Shown piece after piece: positions 11,230 to 22,240 of a stretch of 64,000 bases of DNA; position 1 is the stretch's first letter; every line of letters begins with the position of its first letter. This DNA is from Halichondria panicea. Lineage: Eukaryota > Porifera > Demospongiae > Suberitida > Halichondriidae. The DNA lies in NCBI RefSeq assembly GCF_963675165.1, contig NC_087377.1, positions 14,628,198-14,692,197 on the forward strand, given 5' to 3'. The notes below the pieces were generated by a model, which did no database searches, had not been told where the DNA came from, and saw nothing but the letters and a program-made list of their open reading frames with translations. The position numbers were made by a program, and so were the translations under genes.

Positions 11230-11529
11230 TAGGACTGGAAATGCTTGATTAGATCTACACTAGTTGGTCTGGGGTCTCATCACTAGCTATTAAGATACGG
11301 TTCTATTTTTCTTATCTATATGTATAGATCTAATAATTGCCAATCTTTCTTATTAAAAGAGCTAGGTGGGCACACTACAATGAACATAGCTTACAACATT
11401 CTCCTAACAGTTTTGTGAGTTGGTTTATCTGCTAAGCTTGTACTAGTGTACCTCTTTCTGTGAATTGTCCAGCTGCAATTAGAGTGATGGCCGTCTCAAG
11501 TTCCTCTAATCTTGCCTTCACAATATCCA

Positions 11530-11590
11530 CCTTGAGAGTGTGTGATGTGTGATGTGTGGTGTGTGATGTGTGATGTGTGATGTGGGGGTA
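11530..11590. repeat. GTGTGATGTGTGATG minisatellite
   Basis: Degenerate tandem repeat of about 9-10 bases (GTGTGATGT). A shorter version lies at 20862-20902 upstream of GPCR copy B, so it is part of the duplicated R2 flank. Confidence 0.8.
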
Positions 11591-12035
11591 TACTTTTTCC
11601 ATATACAACACGCAAAGATTCGAGGAAATGTTCAACACCGGCACACTAACGCTGGAACCTGGCTACAGTCACAAGTATACTAGATGCTAATGGTGCGGAT
11701 GTTATCGTCTGAAAACATTATATCTAGCTCCTATAATTGTGTATCCAGAGTAACTGTTTACCGGTAACGCTGTGTGAACATGCAGTGCATGTATGGTAAA
11801 CATTGGGACTAAGCTAGGTTTTGCAAACACGTCGGCCTGTTTTTCTCTTGCCAGATCTTGTCTTGCTTACAGCGCACGCAGTTGTTAGCTAAATTGAAAG
11901 TGATATGCTATCTTCTGATGTAGGAACTCGCCCATGCAATGGATATCGTAAATTTGTCAATGATGGTTGAATGAAGGTACACACACACATTTACAAAAGC
12001 ATACATGCGGTTTCCTATGGTCTATAAGTGAAAGT
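11580..12035. repeat. R2 duplicated 5' flank, copy 1
   Basis: Block containing GCTAATGGTGCGGATGTT and CCAGAGTAACTGTTTACCGG. Repeated at 20895-21348 and 31585-31948. In each case it lies upstream (in the minus-strand sense) of a GPCR copy, so it probably includes duplicated promoter DNA. Confidence 0.8.
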
Positions 12036-12048
12036 GTTGACAAAATAA

Positions 12049-12312
12049 TTCTGGTTTTTAGGGGAGCTCCCTCAATGGGAGTGCATGAGATACGAATACC
12101 GGGAACGCCCGGTGTCCAATGATGGGGGGGTTGAATCCATCGTAAACAATCATCAAAACTATGTGTGTTAAAAAAGGTAACTAAATAGTACAGATTTATT
12201 AATCATGTACATTGACAACAAACAGTATGGACTTCAAATAAAACTTCGCACTATATAATCATTCTGCTTAGTATAGTATATATAATTATAGTGGCACTAG
12301 GTGAAAAAACAA
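12049..12312. repeat. R1 duplicated 3' flank, copy 3
   Basis: Directly downstream of the stop codon of GPCR copy B; same block as at 2092. Confidence 0.85.
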
Positions 12313-12391
12313 AAAAATATGTTAGTAGCTGTGTTTCAAGGCTTTCCTGTGAGTATGAAAAATCTTATAGTTTCGTGCCATTTAATTGTTC

Positions 12392-15300
12392 TTAATTAAG
12401 CAATCCAGCAATGTACAACTTCTCTGAGCCGAATTCAGATGCAGCAGTCTTAATGGCTTCATCTTTCATGGCACTATGATCACTTGAGTGACTTGGCTTG
12501 AGCTGAACACCACTGATCGGATTCTTGCTCTGCATAATATAGACATGATTTTCTAAGTGAATTAAGTACATGATTTTCTAAGTTGGATAGAACACTTCCT
12601 TTAGCCAATCAGTTTGCAGTATTTATGGAAAACATGATCTAAATACCTGTGTCTACTTTGTAGACATGAATTTAAGGTAGATCTATAATTATACCGGATT
12701 ATTTTTTCCTGAAGCAGAAGTTGATGTAATGCTATCCATTCTCTTTTTGCACTGCTTTAGGAAGTTTTTGTCCTAAAAATTATAGAAAAGATCTAGACAT
12801 AAAAATGCTAAAAATGTAACACATGCATGCACCTTTTCACTCCTGAGCACATGGAAGATGAATATAAACAGGCCTTGCAGTGAGTTAAAGATAGAGAACA
12901 ACCATGCAAACACAATGGTGCTGCTGTTGACTGAGAGTAGACAAAACACCCAAGTCAGCCCGAGTAATGGAAGGAGAGTTACGGTGGCCTTGAAGAGTTG
13001 TCTGCATGCATGCATGGCGCATATGCACATGCATTATAGGATCAACATGTTGTATTCATACTAAATGATGTATACACAACTGAATGAGAGTTGACACACT
13101 CACGAGAATAACTGTAAAGATTCCTTTTTTCCAGCTTGTTGCATGGTTGATTTTCTCAGATTATAGACACTGCGCAAAGCAGCCAAGAGGAAGAACACAT
13201 TCACCTGTACAGTATAGTCGTCATACAAAGGTCAACTTAAAGAGTGTTACACTCAAAAACTGGCTGCTATAATACTAAATAGGCACTGTAATTGTATATA
13301 ATCCAATGCTATAATAATTATAGAGATCTCACCAAAACAACTAGTAGCGTTGGTACAACAAATGCCCATATAGCTCCTTTATCGCCGGCACCAACAGCAA
13401 TCCAACAACTGCATTGTATGAAGGGGGAAAATAAATATTGTCAGTTGTAAAGGTTTGTAAGAATTATTTATTGGGGGAAGCGCTGTATATGCATGTTGTA
13501 ACTGCATGCAGTTATCTATAATAGAATTTGGAGACGAGGTTCCACTGGATTATAAATATAAAACTTACTACTCTTCTGTGCCATACTGGTCATGAATAAT
13601 TCCAGTAGATATAGCCACTGGTATCACTGGAACACCTGCAAGAAACATACCCAATGCACTCGACAGAATGCTATATAATTATATATATAGTCATCACATC
13701 ACGTGCATGCATGCATAAATGGATGAACCCTCCAGAGGGGTATTATAAGCAACGTACTGATTCACGCATTTGTTATGAGAGAGCTAGAGGTTGTCTTCTT
13801 TATTGTGCCCCATGGGCTGACAGTGCATGGGCAAAAAAGGACAAGCTTAGCTGCAGTTAGCCTCGTTCCCAATCGAGTTGTCTCTATTATAACACTAGGT
13901 CAACAACTAGTATATTTTTCAATCGTTCAATTAAAGAAAAATCGGCATGGGAATAATTAAGGCTATACTGAAGCTGCAGTATGACATGTGCAGTATATCA
14001 GTTTAGCCAAGCATGCAGGGAAAGTGGTTTCTCATGCACATATATTATACTGCATTCATGGTACATATTATATGCATCAATTGTGCAAAGTATAGAATCT
14101 TTAATTACCCCATCCAATAATAAAGAATATCCACCATTTTTTAGATATTCGGTTGAAGACAAGCACCAACATGAGATAGAGCATGATTCCCTCACACAGC
14201 ATCCAAAAGAACACAGTAGTGAACAGGTAATGAAGGAGAGCAGCCACAAACACACACGCTCCCTGCAAGTCATGGAGAATTATAAATACAGTATAGACTC
14301 TCGCTAATCCGGCTTTATGAATTATGGTCACCTCTATATACCGGCCGTTTCGTTAGGTACGGATTGCTATATAATACTGCACAAGATTTGCCCTGAAATG
14401 CGGCCACCTCGCTATTCCGTATATATATATTAGTCAGTTCTAACAGCCCTAAACCAGATTTTTTAATGGGATACACAATAATTATATGAGAGTATAAAAG
14501 GCCAAGTCGCAGATCCTATATAATATATACTGCATATACAGTAAAAGTTTGGAACAACAGTGAAAAATGTTTGTGAATGAGCAAAATAAGCAGAAAAGTT
14601 TGATATCTGTATAACTTTTACATCAGGCAAGGATCGTGATAATTATCATAAAAGTATACTGAAATTGGTATCTGCGATGTTATTTTGCGATGCCATAAGC
14701 ACTCGCAAAGCAAATGGAGTAGTCTTATATGTATAATTATATATAAGGCTTGCTCATAAATATGAATTTCGGCATGCATGTTGTCCATTAGGTAAACTGT
14801 ACCAGCTATACAATACTGCATAATTTATAGATACACGACTCAAGTTATACACCTCACCTTGTTGGCCACAGCTGTCTCTACTCCTGACAGGAACACCACG
14901 TAACCAAGGAGCAAAGAAATAGACAGGTTGAGATGGATGAAGTTATGAACCTTGGTCAGTAGCTCTTTTCTAAACATCAACAGCAAGGTTTTATAATGTA
15001 TATGTAAAGCTATATAATTATATAGTCCTTCAATAATTACCTCAATGTCAAGAAATAGAGGATAGACAAAAGAAGAAAGAAGATAGAGATGGAACAACCA
15101 ACATAAGTCACCACCGATAGAGCAAACCTGATCTCTGGAGTTGTGTCCTATATATATATACAAAAGACCAAGCATATATAATTATAAAGAAATTATCCAA
15201 GTATTCGCTGCACGCATGAGGCTCACATTCAGTGCTCCAGTGACATCCATTAGAACAGAAAATGCTGTGAAATGACTGCTCTCACAGACAATATCATACA

Positions 15301-18300
15301 CTCTCATTTGCTTGTCTTCATCCACACTGACTGTAATCACACCTTCCGTGGACCACCTGCTGTTGGCCGCATCACTGAAAAAATAACGATAATTGATTTG
15401 GACAACAATAAAGCACATGCAACTCACCTAGAAACACTCCAAAATACACATCTTGCATTTTCAGCAACTTTATCTGCAGAGAACTGCACACAAGCATGAA
15501 TTAGTGTTGCTTGTAAGTCCAACTACCTTTTGGGTGGTGAATCTGAAGGTTGCCTGTGCCTGAGAGTTAGTTAACTTTACATTTGAGAAGACTTGACTAG
15601 AAATAACCTGTGACACTGGTCTGGTCGTGTTCCTGTGTATATAAGCATACAATGAGACCGAGCAGAACATGATTTAGTAATGTACATTTCAAGATTGGTT
15701 TTTGGAAGAAAATCCTCCAAGTTGGAAAATAGAATGTTGACTGCTGTAACGTTCCCATCTGAAAATTGAGACAGACATGGATAAACAGATTTTGGTTACC
15801 ACCAAAGTTTATGACATACCTTGAGCGCCTCTCTCCATAAGAAGAGCAGCTGGTATCACAGTTTGGGCTGAGCCTATTTCTTCACTGACTTCGATAACTT
15901 CAGGAAAGGTAATGTTATCCAAACTAGTGGTGTCAACTTCAATAGCAGCTAGTACTGGACGGTAGATGCAAATATACTAGCTTCAAATCAACTATCTAGT
16001 AAATTAATGATAAAGTATGTATATACCGATGTTCTGTCTCTCAAGTGTGATCTCCGTCACGTTGCCTGTATCCACAGCTTCACTCCTTAGTGCCAATGAC
16101 ACATACTGACCATATAACTCAGCACTCAACAGCAATTGCTGACTCTCAGCAGCGGAATCCTGAAGTGTATTTGCATGATTATTATCTATATCTGCATGTA
16201 TTTGTACTTCTTGTAATCTTTCCCATCCTTCTGTATTCCTCTCATCCAGAACATTGTTGAGAATGTTCATAACTTCCTGCAACACTAAATAAAAGGGATG
16301 TTTTATTTAACTTATAGTCTTACTTCACTAAAATTGAGAGAAGACATGGGGCTAGCAGTCTCAACGTTTCGAACGAGGTAATTAACACTTGACTTGACGA
16401 TTATATTAGTAATGCTGAGGTCTTGGGGGAATATAGTGGAGTCTCCAGTTGCATTTACACTAGTAGCCTCCGCAAGAGCAGCAAGAAGGTTGTCAACTTC
16501 ATTCTGAGATGCATTTCTAGAAAATAGTTCACTTGCCTGAATGGGAAATAGAAAACTATAGCTGATGAAAATCGTCATGAGAACGATATATTGACTTTTA
16601 CCACTATACTGGATTCTGTTTATTACGGTGGCCGAGAAGGGTCACTCGCCTCCTCCTATCGCCACAATGAACCGCGCGCGTTTTAATTCTAAGCGCATGC
16701 ACGCGGAGTTTCCGTTGACCGGGCGCGCTTAAATATAAACGCTCGCGGTAGGCACATAAAGCGCGCGCGGTAAGAGACACACAGCGCGCGTGGTTAAATG
16801 AAGACCCGCCAACAATTTTTAAGATCAGTCTGCACAAGGTCAAAGGTCAATCAATCATGTCCTGCAGTATGCATTGATAGCCAAGGAATATCTTGCGTTA
16901 AGTAGAATCCAGATATGATTTATTAACCTTTGACCTTGTGCAGACTGATCTTAAAATTTGTTGGCGGCTCTTTGTTTAACCGCGTGCGCTTTATGTGCCT
17001 ACTGCGAGCGTTTATATTTTAGCGCGCGGTCAACGGAAAATCCACGCGCTTAGAATTAAAGTGCGTGCGGTTCATTGTGGTGGTAGGCGGAGGCAGGTGA
17101 CCCTTCTCGGCCACCGTAGTTATATAGTATATCCTTCCTCTGACATGCATGAAGTTGGATGATTATATAGACAGATAGTGAGTTGCATGCCCTACGCTTT
17201 ATAAGCCTTTGACGAAGTATAATAAATAATTATACGCTAAATAATTATAGGCCAAAGTATAATAATATACACGTGCAATGTATATATACAGTACATCCTA
17301 TAGATGACATACATTCGTGTAATAGGAAACCATTAAGCTACGCCCCTGTACGGTGTGTAGTGTAGTTGCTTACTACCCTTCATGTACTCTTGGTTTCATA
17401 TTATGAATGTGCTGTGCAATCATGTGTTTACCTGTTACCTTAATTGTATAAACACTGTTTAGTAAATACCAAAGTATAATACAGAGTCTGCAATTAAGAG
17501 TCTCACCCTGTCATTAAGTAAGCTGAATACTTCCCTAGTGCAGTTATCAATATTCACTGCTTCCCACACACCACCTAGTGTACAGAAACGAGTCGCTGTA
17601 CCTATAATGATCATATACACATCAACACAGTCACTTGGAATAATAGTGATACCTGAAGTTGTTCCATTTCCATTTTGTGGGTCGCATTGCTGAGAATAGG
17701 AAAAGCCAGCCACAGTGGCAGGGAAGACAATCCCCCATACAGAATCATGTTCAGCTTCACACTGAACCTCACCTATTATATAGAGAGAAAAACCATAATT
17801 ATAATCAAATTGAAGCAAAAATGTCTTCCATTCAGTTACTACGACCATGAACGAGTATTACTTGGCCAACCAACAAGACTGTTTATGCGTTCGCGTTGTT
17901 TGACTCCGTCCAACTAAATGAGTGTGAGGATGCAATCTCAAAATTCGACGGCCTCACCTGTGTAAAGATTACACTCGAACTGTATAGTCTAAACACATCA
18001 ATTTTAGCCAGAACGTTTTTGTCTATAGCACTGACACATAATTATAGCATATAGCACAGTAGAGTTTTGAGGGAGTATTCTCTGGTATATAATTATAGTC
18101 ATGGAATAATTATGCTCCCTTGGAAAACATTTAAGCATTGTCATTTTCATTGAGCACATTCACTCTAATGCTTGCAAAAAGGGGGGGGGGTGACATTATC
18201 AGTAGCTTTTACTGTCAGTGTGTAAGTCTGAGTTGTCACAAGTCTAGCTATGTTATGTGAAAAATAGTACAGTATCATGCATGCGCAGGCTCGATCAAGT

Positions 18301-20625
18301 AAATTTGCTCATTTCCACCAGTAATGTCATATACTTATGTAATGGAGATTGTCGGGTTGATCAGCGGCAATCAACAATTGTCCAATAAAAGCGGATTCAG
18401 ATATCTCAGCAGAATATTAAGGGAAATCAAAAAAAGTGAATCATCACTTCAACCACGAGAGCATCTTGCTGTCATTACTCACTGTAATTTTACACACATA
18501 CTATGAACGCGTACATGAAGGAACCATATGATATTCTTTTTAAACTCAACTTACCATTACAGATGAGTTGCTTACGTTCACAAATTGCTGCTTCTCCTTC
18601 AAAAACACCAGTAGTGCTGCTACTGTCTCCAGTGCAAGTTCTTGTGTTGTTACCAACCAAAGAAAACCCAGTGTCACAACTGTAGGTAGCCATGGCACTG
18701 AAAGCATAGTTGCCGTTTTCATCAGAAGTAGAACTACTGTATGTCACAAAGCCATTGGTAGGAGCAGTCAAGGGACGACAGGTTATAGCTATGGTGAAAT
18801 GAAGCAAATGAATCAGTATATCTATTGGAGCAGTAAATAATCTTCATAAGCATTAAGGTATGGGTTAACAGCATAAGCTTACGTTCACAAATTGCTGCTT
18901 CTCCATCAAAAACACCAGTAGTGCTGCTACCATCTCCAGTGCAAGTCCTTGTGTTATTACCAACCAGAACAAACCCAGTGTCACAACTGTGGTTAGCCAT
19001 GGCATTGAAAGCATAGTTGCCGTTTTCATCAGAAGTAGAACTACTGTATGTCACAAAGCCATTGGTAGGAGCAGTCAAGGGAGGACAGGTTATAGCTATG
19101 GTGAAATTAAGCAATCAGTGTATAATTATGGTCTTAAGCTAATTAGCGCTCAACTTACAGTTACAAACTAGTTCATCAGTTCCAGACAATGAAGCCACAA
19201 ATCCATTCAAGCAGTTACAGTTAAACTGTCCCATGTCATTCAAACAAATAGAATTTTGACCACATTTGCATTGTAGGGGAGATAATCTCATGCCTCCAGG
19301 GTAACCATAAGAACTGGAAGAGCGGAATCCATACACTGAAACACCTAGAACAGCTGAGCTGTTTTGATGGTGGATAGAATGAGCTCCAGTAGACACACTT
19401 GTTCTACTTATGTGGCCACAAATATCTCCACTTGAACAGACAACATTCCTCCAGCCAGTAACAATGGAATCATCTAATAATATTTGTGCAGTTTGAAAAA
19501 ACTCAGAAGAAACATACACCGTGACATAGTTGGATACGAAAAGAGGAAATGCTTCGACAAAATAGTTATTTGTAAACTGCTCAATTGGAGGGATTATCAT
19601 CATGAATGGGTCTCCTACGCCATCACTGTTACCACCATATGCATACTGTGCAACCAGTACTGGAGAAGTGGATTCAATACTACAGAAACTGTTAATAGGG
19701 ATTTCAAATTCTCTGAAACTTCCTCCACTCTGTAACTGGAATTCACTGACTGATACCACAGTGTTGCAGTTCACAGCTACACGTGCTGCTCGGGTACTAA
19801 GAACACGAATACGTTCACCAGAAGATCTACCCTCGAGAGATGCCACAAGGAATTTTGAGCCCCATGTCACAGTTGGAGGCACTTGTTCAATCAGGTGATT
19901 ACAAGCCCTTATATTTTGAGGAACATTAGCACAATCAGATCCACTAAACACAGACAAAGGTTTGGAGCTTGTTATTCTTGTTCCTGTGAGATCATTATCA
20001 CTTTCAATCTGATATGTTTCCATACTATTGAGTGTTATTATTGAAGAATTGAATTTGACAACAGTTTCATTTTCGCAAGCCACTAACAAAATCACACTAG
20101 GAAAGTAACTATTAATGGTGTGATAAGAGATTCCATAATATTCGTATTCATCAACTGCCATTTTAGAACATGGTAACGCTAAATAAGCATCTGCACTAAG
20201 TGAATAAAAAGACATCTCATACAAATTAATGTTTCCGTCGGCTTCAACAAGGATCCCCTTATTTCTTTCATTAACAGAAAATACCTCAAAACTGGATGGA
20301 ACGTTTACCCTAGTTGAAGAGTTAAAAACGGTCCCACTGATATTAATTGGAGTGATTGTGAAATTAACAGCACTTGACTCTGGTTTTGTGACAAACAAAA
20401 ACAGCTTGTCTGCTCCTTTTTGACCACCATTTCTTGGGAAACCGACCACAAATTTTTTTCCAGCACTTGATGAGGTTTCATCTAGGATTAATGGACAATT
20501 CATGCAAGAACTATACAATTATCTAAGACTACATTCCTACCTGTAATTTGGGCATCACAAGATGTTGCAAATGTGATTATGATTATTGTCAATGCCAAAG
20601 TAGATTTAGCAATTCTGTAGCTCAT
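12392..20625 (-). CDS. Adhesion GPCR copy B: IgGFc-binding-like, EGF, 2 sushi, HormR, GAIN/GPS, 7TM
   Basis: Twenty-three exons give 1327 aa with a frame that closes exactly: 20541-20625, 19159-20481, 18883-19095, 18576-18788, 17653-17772, 17507-17601, 16324-16536, 16208-16276, 16027-16159, 15820-15954, 15686-15758, 15527-15632, 15428-15483, 15227-15374, 15041-15147, 14858-14969, 14109-14262, 13569-13635, 13333-13408, 13104-13204, 12833-13001, 12695-12772, 12392-12529. Domains: signal peptide 1-24, IgGFc-binding-like 29-430, EGF 433-467, sushi 470-611, HormR 612-683, GAIN to about 990 with a GPS (CVFW near 938, HFT near 979 as the expected self-cleavage site), TM1 about 1005-1030, TM2-5 to 1166, TM6-7 1201-1256, Ser/Lys-rich tail. 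Predicted cell-surface receptor; ligand unknown. The second Cys/GC of the usual GPS is replaced (W-S-T-E-G-V), so cleavage is plausible but unproven. Confidence 0.9.
13857..13945. repeat. TAGCCTCG foldback element in GPCR intron (copy B)
   Basis: AGCCTCGTTCCCAATCGAG ... CGGCATGGGAATAATTAAGGCTA, orthologous to 9826 and 23785. Located in the intron between the TM3 and TM4 exons. Confidence 0.65.
16620..17122. mobile_element. Long-arm foldback MITE with TTA target duplication
   Basis: About 497 bp (16623-17119). The ends are TTACGGTGGCCGAGAAGGGT and its near mirror; arms of about 220 bp pair almost end to end around a 50-base loop. The arms are GC-rich with many GCGCGC motifs, unlike the host DNA. 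It sits in the intron between HormR and GAIN exons of GPCR copy B, flanked by TTA at 16620-16622 and 17120-17122. Copy C has the empty site (TTCTGTTTATATAGTA at about 26470). Established knowledge: 3-bp TWA duplications are typical of PIF/Harbinger-type elements, so that is the likely driver. Confidence 0.88.
18555..18575 (-). other. Possible alternative 3' end of a sushi exon (+7 codons)
   Basis: The last sushi exon of copy B has two in-phase donors: GAAC|GTAAGC after 18576 and AATG|GTAAGTTG after 18555. The 21-base difference keeps phase 1, so either could be used, adding or removing seven residues before HormR. Confidence 0.4.
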
Positions 20626-20894
20626 TATTTCTAGCAACTGGTTAATTAACAGATTTAGTCTAGTATATTTAGTGAGGCAAGCTTAGAGTAGATGTAGATA
20701 AAATACAGGAGTGTTGAACTGCTGTATAGTAACCGCGGAATGTTTACCAAACTCTTCACATCGTTTGTCATCACTGTTCCATTGAATAGTGTGGTTGAGT
20801 AAACACTGACCTGTGTGTGCAACTGTAATAATCTAATCTTGCCTTCACAATATGCACCTTGAGAGTGTGTGATGTGTGGTGTGTGGTGTGTGAT

Positions 20895-21348
20895 GTGGGG
20901 GTATACTTTTTCCATATACAACACGCAAAGATTCGAGGAAATGTTTCAACACCGGCACACTAACGCTGGACCCTGGCTACAGTCACGAGTATACTAGATG
21001 CTAATGGTGCGGATGTTGTCGTCTGAAAACATTATATCTAGCTCCTATAATTGTGTATCCAGAGTAACTATTTACCGGTAACGCTGTGTGAACATGCAGT
21101 GCATGCATGGTAAACATTGGGACTAAGCTAGGTTTTGCAAACACATCAGCCTGTTTTTGTCTTGCCAGATCTTGTCTTGCTTACAGCGCACGCAGTTGTT
21201 AGTTTGTCTGCTAAATTGAAAGTGATACGTATGCTATCCTCTGATGTGAGAACTCACCCAATGGATATTGTAAACTTGTCAATGATGGTTGAATGAAGGT
21301 GCACACACATTTACAAAAGCATACATGTGGTTTCCTATGGTCTATATT
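20895..21348. repeat. R2 duplicated 5' flank, copy 2
   Basis: Near-identical to 11580-12035 and 31585-31948. Followed on the right by a segment also shared with 31948-32122. Confidence 0.85.
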
Positions 21349-21539
21349 ATGTTGACAGAACAATTCGGTGTGCACGTCATTGTTGGTTGATACGACACAC
21401 TTGTTATGCCTCAGTCCGCATGCGCAAGCGAGGTATACGGTAGTGTGTTTGAGGGAGTATAGGGGCTGTAGGTGTGTGTGTGTGTGGGGGGGGGGTAATG
21501 GACTATATACTAGACATTGACTATCTGTTTACATAATTC

Positions 21540-21640
21540 ATGCATGTATAGAGAACGAGGTAGTTACAGTATAATTATATTGTACTCTGTAACTGCTGAG
21601 CTGCTTCCTTCCTCGTTGACACTGATTGTAACACTAGCTC
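21540..21640 (-). pseudogene. FN3 exon remnant in duplicated flank
   Basis: Contains the CTGCTGAGCTGCTTCCTTCC block of the gene G/H FN3 exon, preceded by the G-run and ACTATATACTAGACATTGAC that form the intron next to that exon in genes G and H. Related remnants at 7595 and 32030-32122. Confidence 0.6.
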
Positions 21641-21715
21641 CATGCATTGACTCATCTCAGTTGACAGTTAATTTTAAAATTTCATGAAAACAACAATTGA
21701 GAACCGGTAATATAA

Positions 21716-21955
21716 ATGGCAGTAAATTTAATTTTTAACCCTCCATTGGGTGTAATCCCTCAGGGAACAGACCATTGCCGGTCACACTATAAGGCCACTT
21801 GTGTACACCGGGTAGAGCTGGTACTGGATGATTACTGCATGAGGGTACCAATTAAGTGCACAGTTCCACTATCCCCGTCACATAATGGACCATTATGTGA
21901 CAGGGATATAGTGGAACCGTTTCATGGTCCAGGAGGCTGGAACCGGAAATGAAGA
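21716..21955 (-). pseudogene. Decayed sushi exon
   Basis: Nearly the same as 1855-2070. Corresponds to the second sushi exon of genes D and E, with frames broken. Directly left of R1 copy 4. Confidence 0.6.
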
Positions 21956-21964
21956 ATTAATTAG

Positions 21965-22170
21965 TATCTGAGAAATGTCTTGCTTGACTGGTTCTTAGGG
22001 GAGCTCCCTCAGTGGGAGTGCATGGGATACAAATACTGGGAATACTCTAATGATGGAGGGTCAACAAATCCACAATCATCAAAACTATGTGTGTTAAAAA
22101 GGTGACTAAACAATATGGATATTTTTCGCACCAGCTATATAATTCAATCCGCTAATGAATTGTAGTTATA
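21965..22170. repeat. R1 duplicated 3' flank, copy 4
   Basis: Shorter and more diverged copy of the block at 2092, downstream of GPCR copy C. Confidence 0.8.
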
Positions 22171-22240
22171 TGTTAGTAAAATATAGCTGTGCTTCAAGGT
22201 GTTCCTGTGAGTGTGTTAGGTTTATATAGTTTCGTGTCAC

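Noticed and set aside
16604..16843. Arg-rich minus-strand frame
   Set aside because: Lies in the GC-rich arm of the foldback MITE; no domain, and the other arm gives a different product.
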